From assembly GCA_903834135.1 (NCBI GenBank), contig CAILHZ010000020.1:1-64000 (forward strand): a stretch of DNA of 64,000 nt, in the 5' to 3' direction. Below the pieces are notes generated by a model. That model was not told where the DNA came from, searched no databases, and saw only the letters and a list, made by a program, of their open reading frames with translations. This DNA comes from an uncultured Opitutia bacterium. GTDB taxonomy: Bacteria > Verrucomicrobiota > Verrucomicrobiia > Opitutales > Opitutaceae. Position numbers and translations under genes: made by a program. Below are positions 10,016 through 18,535 of the stretch, one piece after another (position 1 is the first letter of the stretch; each line of letters opens with the position of its first letter).

Positions 10016-10801
10016 TTAAGACGAGGCGCTTGCGTAGCGCTTTAGGCCACGATTAAAAACAAAAATAGCGACGCTAAGCCAAATGATCGCAATCCCAACA
10101 AGACCTAAAGCCCAACTTAATTTAAAGCCGCTGAATAAAATTTCTGCAGGAGTATTACTGACGACGACTAAGGGTAAAATCCAAACAAAAACTAGACGTG
10201 CCAAACCGTGGAAAGCTCCCTTGGGGAGTCTTGAAAATTCAGTAAGCGCAAAGTATGTACCTTCAATACCGCTTGTACTGGTAAGCCAGAAGGATAGGGA
10301 CATTGTGAGAACAAGAATGCTATAGTGAATGGCAAGGCCTGCAAAGATCACAAGCGTGTAGCCTATCATGTCTAAAACGGAAGGGTGCAAGTTAAGTTTG
10401 TTAGCTGCAAAGATCACGACTCCCAGTGCAACAAACGAATTAGCTAGTCCATCTGGATCTAGCTTGCGTGTAGACGCCATAAATAAGGGATGGCCTGGTT
10501 GAGATAGGAAAAAATCGAAGGCTCCGCTGCGCACATTGCGGCCAAGCTCAAACAGATTAGTCCAAAAGAAACCCATCAGTAAGCGCTGAACAAGCATGCC
10601 TGTTCCAACGAGCATAACCATTTGGTACTGCGTCCAACCTGCAATGGATGGTGTGTGCTGATAGATGACTGCAACTAAAAGTAAATTTACACCCATCCAG
10701 AGTAATTCAACTAAAGACCAGATAAAGAAATCTCCCCTAAACATCATGGTACGCACCAGAGAATACCGAGCACCAGCTAACCATATTTTAAAATAATTCA
10801 T
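10016..10801 (-). CDS. ABC-2 family transporter permease
   Basis: 261 aa with six hydrophobic segments; LVGTGMLVQRLLMGFFWTNLFELGRNVRSGAFDFFLSQPGHPLF. Confidence 0.8.
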   Translation of the reverse strand: MNYFKIWLAGARYSLVRTMMFRGDFFIWSLVELLWMGVNLLLVAVIYQHTPSIAGWTQYQMVMLVGTGMLVQRLLMGFFWTNLFELGRNVRSGAFDFFLSQPGHPLFMASTRKLDPDGLANSFVALGVVIFAANKLNLHPSVLDMIGYTLVIFAGLAIHYSILVLTMSLSFWLTSTSGIEGTYFALTEFSRLPKGAFHGLARLVFVWILPLVVVSNTPAEILFSGFKLSWALGLVGIAIIWLSVAIFVFNRGLKRYASASS

Positions 10802-10811
10802 AGGTGCTTAC

Positions 10812-11621
10812 TTATCCTCCTACAGCTGTATGACGTTTGAGTCCACGTACCCAAAGTAGCTGAGATGTGCAGAGTAATACAACGACCCAAAACGCTTGAA
10901 TCATGAAGCCTTGTGTAATGAGTTCTGGACCTATACGGCCTGTGATAATTGCCGCTGGGAAATACATTTGGTAGAAAAATGGTAGGTACTGAGCGATATT
11001 GAAAATCGCTTTAGGCATAAGGTCTAAGGGGAAAGCTTGTCCACCCAGTGCTGTCTCTACTGCCATAGAAAGAATAACAAAACCTTGTATTTCTAAAAAC
11101 CAGAAGCTTAGCATGCCAAAACAATACGCTATCGAAAATTGAATAATTGCTGCCATTGCCATTGCAGGGATAGCGCAAAGTAGTCGCCACATGTCATGGG
11201 GAAATACCAGATAGCTTCCAATCCAAGGAGAAATAAAAATTAAAGGAATTAGAACTAGGGCTCCAGATACAAGACGAGCTGCAACAAAAACACTGAAGCG
11301 GTAAAGGTAATAATTGATTGGTTTTAGAAGAAACTGATTGATGAGCCCATTTCTGATTTCTTCACTGATTTGGTAGTCTTCATTAAACGCACCAATGAAA
11401 AATTGAAGAATAATTAGAGTAACAAAATAGGTGATTGTTTGTGCTAAGTTAAAGCCACCTATCGTTGGCTTAACTGTAAAGATAGCACCCCAAAGAATAA
11501 AGGCTGCAGCTAGATGTAGTAGGGAGAACAAGCCACGAGCTAAGAAGTTCCAGCGGTAGACAAGATTGCTTTGTAACCCCAGAATGAACGCCTGTTTATA
11601 TTTACTAAAAACTGCGATCAT
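10812..11621 (-). CDS. ABC-2 family transporter permease
   Basis: 269 aa polytopic protein; EDYQISEEIRNGLINQFLLKPINYYLYRFS. Confidence 0.8.
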   Translation of the reverse strand: MIAVFSKYKQAFILGLQSNLVYRWNFLARGLFSLLHLAAAFILWGAIFTVKPTIGGFNLAQTITYFVTLIILQFFIGAFNEDYQISEEIRNGLINQFLLKPINYYLYRFSVFVAARLVSGALVLIPLIFISPWIGSYLVFPHDMWRLLCAIPAMAMAAIIQFSIAYCFGMLSFWFLEIQGFVILSMAVETALGGQAFPLDLMPKAIFNIAQYLPFFYQMYFPAAIITGRIGPELITQGFMIQAFWVVVLLCTSQLLWVRGLKRHTAVGG

Positions 11622-12409
11622 TGCAGAGAAAAGCGTGCAATTATTTCTTCAGCGAGTTGCTTGTAAGCGTGAGCTCCTGGACTGCTTGCATCGTAGGAGA
11701 AAATTGTTTTTCCAAAACTTGGAGCTTCGCTAAGCCTAATTGTGCGTGGAATTACAGTGCTAAAAATCTTACCAGGCAGATGCTGTTTAACCTCATCAAT
11801 CACTTGTTTCGAAAGTTTTGTACGCGCATCGTACATAGTCATGATGACTCCACCTAGTTCTAGGTCGGTATTAATCCCTGCTGTTTTTAGCCGATCAACA
11901 TTACGTATAATTTGGCCAAGACCTTCTAGAGCCATGTATTCACATTGCAGTGTGATTAAAAGAAAATCAGCTGCAACTAAGCTATTCATTGAAAGCATTC
12001 CCAAGGCTGGGGGACAGTCTATGATAACGACCCTAAATTTCTCTGACGCTCTTACGGGTGCTAGTACTGTTTTAAGTTTGAGTAGGAAGTTCTCAGTTTG
12101 AGCAATTTCTATTTCAGCTGCTGCTAAATCTTCTTCACTTGGAATTAAGCTTAGATTCTTAGTTGATGTCTGTACAATCAAGTCCATCGCGTTTCCTTCT
12201 CCGCGTAATGGTCCGTAAAGACTTTTACCTTCTTGTTTCTCAACGCCAACAGAGCTCGTAGCGTTCGCTTGCGGATCAAGATCCACTAAGAGGGTAGTGA
12301 TTTTTTTTGCTGCAAAGGCGGCAGCAAGATTCACGGCCGTGGTTGTCTTACCGACACCCCCTTTTTGATTGGCTATGGTGAATACGATCGTAGGCATAAA
12401 CTTAACCAT
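11618..12409 (-). CDS. ParA/Soj family ATPase
   Basis: IANQKGGVGKTTTAVNLAAAFA deviant Walker A, DLDPQANATSSVG, VIIDCPPALGMLSMNSL. Start may be MPTIVF at about 12397. Confidence 0.93.
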   Translation of the reverse strand: MVKFMPTIVFTIANQKGGVGKTTTAVNLAAAFAAKKITTLLVDLDPQANATSSVGVEKQEGKSLYGPLRGEGNAMDLIVQTSTKNLSLIPSEEDLAAAEIEIAQTENFLLKLKTVLAPVRASEKFRVVIIDCPPALGMLSMNSLVAADFLLITLQCEYMALEGLGQIIRNVDRLKTAGINTDLELGGVIMTMYDARTKLSKQVIDEVKQHLPGKIFSTVIPRTIRLSEAPSFGKTIFSYDASSPGAHAYKQLAEEIIARFSLQ

Positions 12410-12512
12410 GTAAGCGGCTTGGACTTAGGGCAAAGCGGAAAATTAACTTTCTTAGCCTTGCTTTGATTACTTATGACAAGCAGAGGCAACACGGGTATAT
12501 ATAGGTTCACAG

Positions 12513-12537
12513 TCATCCTTTAAGAGCTAAAGGATGA
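12513..12537. repeat. Perfect 10-bp inverted repeat with 5-nt loop
   Basis: TCATCCTTTA AGAGC TAAAGGATGA. Confidence 0.75.
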
Positions 12538-12654
12538 AATTCTATGCTAATTTAACCATATTTCGGCTAGAATTTAGACTATAACTACATGCTTAGCTAA
12601 CGGATTTTGGAATCCAGTTTAAGTCCTACACGTAGACAGGCGGGTTTTTGCTGT

Positions 12655-12688
12655 AAATGCAGCCTTCATAGGACAATATCCTGCATTT
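12655..12688. repeat. Nested inverted repeat
   Basis: AAATGCAG ccttcat AGGA caata TCCTGCATTT. Confidence 0.65.
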
Positions 12689-12741
12689 CTGATTTCTTTG
12701 TATTTCTTAACTAAAAAGTGAAATTTTGCATTCGTTTACAG

Positions 12742-12799
12742 GTAATCTACAAATCAAATTCTATTTTTGGTAGCTTAGGGAATTGATTTGTAGTTACCG
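12742..12799. repeat. About 19-bp inverted repeat upstream of the TonB receptor
   Basis: GGTAA(T)CTACAAATCAA(A)TTC ... GAATTGATTTGTAGTTACC; arms fully complementary apart from two single-nt bulges. Confidence 0.8.
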
Positions 12800-12910
12800 G
12801 ATCCAGTAATGCCAGTATTAGATTATCTTTTAATGCGATATAGTACTGCTTATTGGCAGCTATTTTGTTCTAGTCTAATAAATACAAATGTATTTCAATT
12901 TTACTACACC

Positions 12911-15900
12911 ATGAAACATAACCTATACCCTAAGATTGTTGGATTACTTGTTCCATCAATTTTTGCTTCAGCGCTAGCTATTATAAATCCTGTCAACGCA
13001 CAAGTAGCGCCACCTAAGGATGAAGTAGTCAAACTCAGTGCATTTTCTGTTACCGGTTCTAACATTAAGCGTGTTGAACAAGAAAATGTACTTCCTATCA
13101 CTGTTGTTGATCAGGAAATGTTTGAATCACGTGATGCTAATCAAGCATCTGAATTGCTAACTGCTTTACCTGAAATTACGGGTATGCCAGGCAATGAAAC
13201 AGCTGTTGCTGGTGCTACTGCTCGTGGTGATAATGCAACAATTTCGATGCGTGGTTTACCTTCCAGTAATACGCTAATATTAGTTAACGGTCGTCGCTTA
13301 GTTCCTCATCCTATCAGTCAATCTGAAGCAGGCGTTCCTACGTTATCTGTTAATTCAAATCAGCTACCTAATGGCGGAGTAGACCATATTGATATTTTAA
13401 GAGATGGTGCTTCATCAATTTACGGCACAGACGCTGTAGCTGGTGTAGTCAATTACCAGATGAATAAATCATTTGTAGGTACACAGCTTAAGTTAGCCTG
13501 GGGTCAAACCCGCTATGGCGACGGAAAAGACCGCCGTATTACAGTAACACAAGGACAAACATTTGCAGGTGGTAAAGGTCATATTGTTGCAGTTGCTGAC
13601 TATTACGATCGTGGGGTAGTGTTTTCTGCCAATAGACCTTTTTCTTCGAATCCAGATAATACTGCTAATGCTCCTGCTCCTTGGAATGTGCCTACTGATA
13701 CCACATTTAATTTATTATCAACATCGAGTGCTTTCGGTTCCTATATCACAGGTACCGCTACAGCTACTAATCCGTATGGCCAAGTAAGTACATTTACAGG
13801 TGCTCGTCCTACTGGTGTTCCAACAACAATGACTTCAAGTACGGGTGTTTTCTACCTAACCCCACTAGCAACAGGTGGTGTAGGTTTCGGAACAGCTGCT
13901 CCTGCACGTACATGGACAGGTCCTGGTCATGATTATTATTGGAATAATAGCGCTTACCGCCACATCCAACCATCAAGTAAGCGTACCAGTATTTACACTT
14001 CAGCAGAGTATGAAATTAACTCTAAATTGTCCGTCTTTGGTGAGTTCAACATGTATCAAGCGCATTCAACAGCTTACCGTGAGCCTGATGCCTATTCGCA
14101 AAGCACGGATGGCTACTTAATTGTACCTGCATCTAATCCTTATAATCCTTTTGGTACTCGTTTCTGGGATGTGAACGGTGCAGCAAACACAGATGGTACA
14201 GCTCGTTTGAAGGGTACCCCTTCGGCTGTTTCTGTTACCAATAAGCGCTTTATCGATTTTGCGACACGTACCGATTATGTCACTGACTCAGTTTACCGTG
14301 GAGTGCTAGGAGTTCGTGGTAAATTTTTTGATTCATGGACATACGAGGGAGCACTTTTATATTCTGCAGCTCGCGGCATTGAATATGAGGCAGGTGCTAC
14401 ACGTCGCAGTCTTCTTAACGCAGCTATCAATCAAACTGATCCTGCAAAGGCGATGAATCCGTTTGGTCAAACCTTTGCCATTCAAAATGGTGTTGAAGTT
14501 GTTACTGGGGCTTTCACTAATCCGCAAAGCGTAGTGAATACATTTGCAGCACCATTTATTCGTAATGGTATTACAAAACTCGGAAGCGGTGATTTTAATG
14601 CTAGCGGAAACTTGCTACCAATATGGGGTGGTAATTCAATCGGTGCTGCTTTTGGTGGTGAATTCCGCTATGAGGCGTTTGACGATTTCCGCCCTCCATT
14701 TGCTGGTTTAAATCCAGCAACCTCTGGACTTGATCCACTTGGTGATGATTTCGTTAGCTTTTCACCTAATAACGATACGCATGGTAATCGTCATGTTTCA
14801 GCACTTTATGCTGAAACTGTTTTACCGCTCGTTGGTCGTTCCTTTACCTTACCATTGGTTAGGTCGCTTGAATTAACTGCTTCAGTGCGTAGGGAAAATT
14901 ACTCAACCGTGGGTTCAACTTCTAAGCCAAAATACGGCGTATCTTGGAGACCGCTTAGTTTTGTAATGACACGTGCTTCCTATAGCGAAGGCTTTCATGC
15001 ACCTAATTTGAATGAATTATTTACTGGGACCTTACAGCGTACCTTATTAAGCAGTAATGACACGTACCGCTCGATAGTAACTGGATTACCAACAGACGGT
15101 CCTTCAAATCGTATTAGTATCGCTCAAGGTAATTTAAATTTAAAACCAGAAACATCTAAGAGTAAGTCTGCAGGTATCGTGATCGATATCCCTTATGTTA
15201 AAGGTTTGTCGCTATCTGTAGATTACTGGGAAATAGCTCAAAAGAATGTTATTGTTACAGGTGGTGGTATTGCTGCTGATACGGCTACACTACTAGCAGC
15301 CACTCAGGCTGCTGTAGCATCTGGTAAAAGTATCGGTAGTGTTGATTTAGGTTCTGGAACAGCAAACTACCAAGGCGATCCTTCCGTAGTTCGTATGCCT
15401 GTTACTGCTGCAGATATTGCCGCCTTTGCTGCATATAACGCTACTCAAGCTCCAGGAAATCAGCGCGCTGTTGTCGGTGCCATCTCCTACGTAAACGTAA
15501 GTTACTACAATGCTGCTTCCCAGTTTGTAAATGGTTATGATTTTGATCTTAATTATCGTTTACCAAAGATGAGAATTGGAAGCTTCACCTTTGATACAAC
15601 ATGGACATACCTAAACGATTTCCATGCTTATACTTCAGCAACCGCAGCCCGTACTGAATACCGCAGTTCAAACAGTGCTAATGTCGGAGGCGCAACACCT
15701 CCATGGCGTGGCACTAGTATGTTAAATTGGAAGAAAAGCAATTGGTCGGCAGGTGTTTCTATGTATTACATAGGTCGGTACACGGATACTGGTGCAACCA
15801 CATCTTTAACTACATGGAATACACTTGGTAATCCTACTTATATTCAGCCGATATTTAGCAATGGATCATATAGCTACCGCTACGTAGTGCATGATACTAA

Positions 15901-16102
15901 AATGTATAATACTTATATTGCATACCGCTTGGAGCCTTCTAACAAGTGGTTTTCTGATACACGTATCAGGTTGGGTTTAAACAATGCCTTAGATGCTAAA
16001 CCACCACTTGTATCTGGAAGCTCACAAGGTTTTGAAACAGGTCTATACACCAGAATGGCTCGTGGCCGTACCTATTCTATAGATATTACAAAGAAAATAT
16101 AA
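12911..16102 (+). CDS. TonB-dependent outer-membrane receptor
   Basis: Signal peptide MKHNLYPKIVGLLVPSIFASALAIINPVNA; plug domain (VEQENVLPITVVDQEMFESRDANQASELLTALPEITG, RGLPSSNTLILVNGRR, VDHIDILRDGASSIYGTDAVAGVVN); TonB-dependent beta-barrel C-terminus. ORF opens at 12809; start at 12911 preferred. Confidence 0.95.
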   Translation: MKHNLYPKIVGLLVPSIFASALAIINPVNAQVAPPKDEVVKLSAFSVTGSNIKRVEQENVLPITVVDQEMFESRDANQASELLTALPEITGMPGNETAVAGATARGDNATISMRGLPSSNTLILVNGRRLVPHPISQSEAGVPTLSVNSNQLPNGGVDHIDILRDGASSIYGTDAVAGVVNYQMNKSFVGTQLKLAWGQTRYGDGKDRRITVTQGQTFAGGKGHIVAVADYYDRGVVFSANRPFSSNPDNTANAPAPWNVPTDTTFNLLSTSSAFGSYITGTATATNPYGQVSTFTGARPTGVPTTMTSSTGVFYLTPLATGGVGFGTAAPARTWTGPGHDYYWNNSAYRHIQPSSKRTSIYTSAEYEINSKLSVFGEFNMYQAHSTAYREPDAYSQSTDGYLIVPASNPYNPFGTRFWDVNGAANTDGTARLKGTPSAVSVTNKRFIDFATRTDYVTDSVYRGVLGVRGKFFDSWTYEGALLYSAARGIEYEAGATRRSLLNAAINQTDPAKAMNPFGQTFAIQNGVEVVTGAFTNPQSVVNTFAAPFIRNGITKLGSGDFNASGNLLPIWGGNSIGAAFGGEFRYEAFDDFRPPFAGLNPATSGLDPLGDDFVSFSPNNDTHGNRHVSALYAETVLPLVGRSFTLPLVRSLELTASVRRENYSTVGSTSKPKYGVSWRPLSFVMTRASYSEGFHAPNLNELFTGTLQRTLLSSNDTYRSIVTGLPTDGPSNRISIAQGNLNLKPETSKSKSAGIVIDIPYVKGLSLSVDYWEIAQKNVIVTGGGIAADTATLLAATQAAVASGKSIGSVDLGSGTANYQGDPSVVRMPVTAADIAAFAAYNATQAPGNQRAVVGAISYVNVSYYNAASQFVNGYDFDLNYRLPKMRIGSFTFDTTWTYLNDFHAYTSATAARTEYRSSNSANVGGATPPWRGTSMLNWKKSNWSAGVSMYYIGRYTDTGATTSLTTWNTLGNPTYIQPIFSNGSYSYRYVVHDTKMYNTYIAYRLEPSNKWFSDTRIRLGLNNALDAKPPLVSGSSQGFETGLYTRMARGRTYSIDITKKI

Positions 16103-16121
16103 TAACTGTTTTTATTAACTC

Positions 16122-16155
16122 AAAAGACGTGCTTATAACCAGCACGTCTTTTTTT
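16122..16155. terminator. Bidirectional rho-independent terminator
   Basis: AAAAGACGTGC TTATAACCA GCACGTCTTTTTTT between convergent genes. Confidence 0.85.
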
Positions 16156-16159
16156 GTGC

Positions 16160-16933
16160 TCACTGTTTAGTGGCTAGCCAAAAGCGGCACTCATCTGAAA
16201 AGTCTTTCACTGCAGCTGATTCTTTGGAAATTTCTTTCCTTAATGCATCATACTGATGGGTCCAACCTGTTGCAGATAAGTCATCGAGTATTTCAGAACG
16301 ATTGGGTAAATGCATGAAAGTTTTCCCGTGTTCATGGGAAAAATAGCGATCACCAAATTCTACTAAACGTTTGTCTTGGGTGCCTTTTTCCCAGCGCAGT
16401 GTCTCAAGTGACCACAAGGCTCGTTCGGTAGGCGAATAATCCCGGTCATGGGTAGTGAATAATAGTGGAGCACCCGGATTACTTACGCGTTTTAATTCAA
16501 GCAAAGCTTTACGTCTATTATCTCTTCCTGGAATTTGCATTAGTCCGTTAAAGAGAAATAAAACACCATCAAATTTCTTTTTAAAGCAGGCAATTTTGGG
16601 TAAGCAAGTTGCATCTGCTACATGAAGATCAATGCCGTGTGCTTCTTTTTCTTTTACCAGACTCTTTGCTTGCTCGATGGGTTCATCTGCTAAGTCGAAA
16701 GCTGTTATGTTTGTGTAGCCTTTATTCCAAAGGCCTAAGGCTGCACGACCAGCGCCGCAGCCTGCCTCAAGAAGACGTGCACTTTTATCTTTAAAAAAAC
16801 GGTCGATTAAAATTTCCTCCGATTTCCAAAGTCCTAAGTTATGTGCTGCACGGGTGTAATGCACCACGGCAACTGGATCATTGAAATGATCTTTGACTGC
16901 CTGAATTGTTATTTTCTTATGTTTATTTTTCAT
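16160..16933 (-). CDS. Class I SAM-dependent methyltransferase
   Basis: LLEAGCGAGRAALGLWNKGYTNITAFDLADEPIEQAK SAM-binding motif. Confidence 0.85.
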   Translation of the reverse strand: MKNKHKKITIQAVKDHFNDPVAVVHYTRAAHNLGLWKSEEILIDRFFKDKSARLLEAGCGAGRAALGLWNKGYTNITAFDLADEPIEQAKSLVKEKEAHGIDLHVADATCLPKIACFKKKFDGVLFLFNGLMQIPGRDNRRKALLELKRVSNPGAPLLFTTHDRDYSPTERALWSLETLRWEKGTQDKRLVEFGDRYFSHEHGKTFMHLPNRSEILDDLSATGWTHQYDALRKEISKESAAVKDFSDECRFWLATKQ

Positions 16934-17877
16934 GCTACGTCCCTGACGCAGCGAAATCCAATGTTTGATGCTGCACTGTCAGGCGTATTACTACTGCGGG
17001 CATCTGTTCTATAGCGATTACAGTAACTGGAGTGGCATAGATAGCTGCCGCCGCGCATGCATCTACGAGTTCCAGTATCTGGGCCTAATGGATTCTCTTT
17101 TGAGGATTTTAGATAATAGCCCGATTCAAACCAATCCCAGCACCATTCCCACACGTTGCCCGTCATCTGATATAAACCGTATGCATTTGCTTTATAACTT
17201 TTAGCAGGTGCGGTCCCGTAAAATCCATCGGCATTGGTGTTATGATTAGGAAAGTCACCTTGCCATACATTCATGCGGTGCGTCCCCTCTGGCTCTAGTT
17301 CATCACCCCAGGGAAATCTTTTTTGAACTAATCCGCCGCGTGCTGCATATTCCCATTCAGCTTCGGTGGGTAGGCGTTTTCCAGCCCATGTAGCATAGGC
17401 TTGGGCATCATTCCATGAGATATGAGTTACAGGATGCAACCAGCGTTGCTTAATATTTGTACCAGCACCTTCTGGATGTCTCCAGCTAGCACCCTCGATA
17501 CGGTACCACCATTCACTACCTTGTACGACTAAGCGAACTCCTGCGTCTAATTGTTTTGAATTCAAATGCCCGAAAAATACAAATGACCAACCGTATTTTT
17601 CAGAATCTGTTTTATAGCCTGTAGCGTTTACGAATAAATTGAAGGATTCGTTAGTAACACAGTTTGTATCAATGTAGAACGCATTAACTGCAACATCATG
17701 TGCAGGGCCTTCACCGTCTGCAGCAAAACCGTATGTCGCATTTGTCCCCATACTAAAGACGCCACCAGAAATAAGCCGCATACCTTCAGATGATCCTGAA
17801 GTGATGCGGCTAAACCGAGTAGGTAGGGTCTCGTGACGAGACCCTTCTGGGGAACTAGGGGCGCAGCAAGCGCCCAT
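16930..17877 (-). CDS. Formylglycine-generating enzyme (SUMF1/FGE type)
   Basis: MRGGSYLCHSSYCNRYRTDARSSNTPDSAASNIGFRC contains the paired FGE active-site cysteines (C-x4-C). RLPTEAEWEYAARGG and GNVWEWCWDWF also present. Candidate starts at 17877 (MGACCAPSS) or 17904. Confidence 0.92.
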   Translation of the reverse strand: MGACCAPSSPEGSRHETLPTRFSRITSGSSEGMRLISGGVFSMGTNATYGFAADGEGPAHDVAVNAFYIDTNCVTNESFNLFVNATGYKTDSEKYGWSFVFFGHLNSKQLDAGVRLVVQGSEWWYRIEGASWRHPEGAGTNIKQRWLHPVTHISWNDAQAYATWAGKRLPTEAEWEYAARGGLVQKRFPWGDELEPEGTHRMNVWQGDFPNHNTNADGFYGTAPAKSYKANAYGLYQMTGNVWEWCWDWFESGYYLKSSKENPLGPDTGTRRCMRGGSYLCHSSYCNRYRTDARSSNTPDSAASNIGFRCVRDVA

Positions 17878-17881
17878 AGGC

Positions 17882-18376
17882 TTACTTGACTGTGAGGATT
17901 CCATGCATGCCGGCCTGGAAGTGGGCTGGAAATGTGCAAATAAAGGTGTATTGGCCAGGTGTAGTAGGTGCTTTAAACTCAACCTCACCTGATTTGCGTG
18001 GTCCAAGAATGTCCACTTTGGCAATTATATCAGCTGCACGGTCTGCTGGGATATAGTTAGTGTCTTTTGCTGCAGAAGCTGCTGTATCAAAAGAAGTTAC
18101 GTCAACATTGCTATTCAAAAGAACCCAGTTATGTCCCATGACTTCCTTAGGGATTGTGCCCGCGTTTGTGAATACCACTTTAAGGGATTCACCAGGACTT
18201 GCTGAGATTGCTGTTATGTCGTATTTCATTGTGTCATTGGCACTTATGTCAATTTCACGAGGACCTGATGGTGCTGGTGTAGCCGCTGCCGCGGTTGTAG
18301 CAGGCTGGGAAGATTGGCCACAGCCAGCGCCGATAAGCGCCATTAAAGTAAGAACTGAGAATGTGATTTTCTTCAT
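17882..18376 (-). CDS. Azurin/plastocyanin-family type 1 copper lipoprotein
   Basis: Lipobox LIGAGC; MGHNWVLL and YTFICTFPAHFQAGMHGILTVK supply His...Cys-His-Met ligands. Confidence 0.92.
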   Translation of the reverse strand: MKKITFSVLTLMALIGAGCGQSSQPATTAAAATPAPSGPREIDISANDTMKYDITAISASPGESLKVVFTNAGTIPKEVMGHNWVLLNSNVDVTSFDTAASAAKDTNYIPADRAADIIAKVDILGPRKSGEVEFKAPTTPGQYTFICTFPAHFQAGMHGILTVK

Positions 18377-18535
18377 TGTAGATGTTAATTCGCATTTTGC
18401 TGACCCTTACGCAACTATGATTGATTACCTTAGATGGTCATTAGAACAAGGAATGATTACTAGGAGTTATATTAAATGCGTAGATTAATGCTTGAAAACT
18501 AGCTCATTTCGTTGAGCTTGGTTGGATTCGTATCC

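Noticed and set aside
11742-12101. 119-aa plus-strand ORF antisense to the ParA gene
   Set aside because: Fully inside parA on the opposite strand; shadow ORF with no family signature.
11618-12409. ParA as evidence of a plasmid or integrated element
   Set aside because: No ParB, replication initiator, relaxase, integrase or direct repeats nearby; surrounding genes are housekeeping (rnc, mfd).
12410-12910. Cobalamin riboswitch before the TonB receptor
   Set aside because: No GCCACTG-type B12 box found by eye on either strand; hairpins do not match a known class I can recognise.
16160-17877. FGE-like plus methyltransferase as an ergothioneine (EgtB/EgtD) pair
   Set aside because: The SUMF1 protein has the genuine FGE GGSYLCHSSYC cysteine pair and lacks the DinB-like N-terminal domain of EgtB; the methyltransferase is a short generic class I enzyme.
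18060-18488. 142-aa plus-strand ORF antisense to azurin
   Set aside because: Lies opposite a gene with clear copper-ligand motifs; its translation shows no recognisable domain and it runs into the coxB leader.
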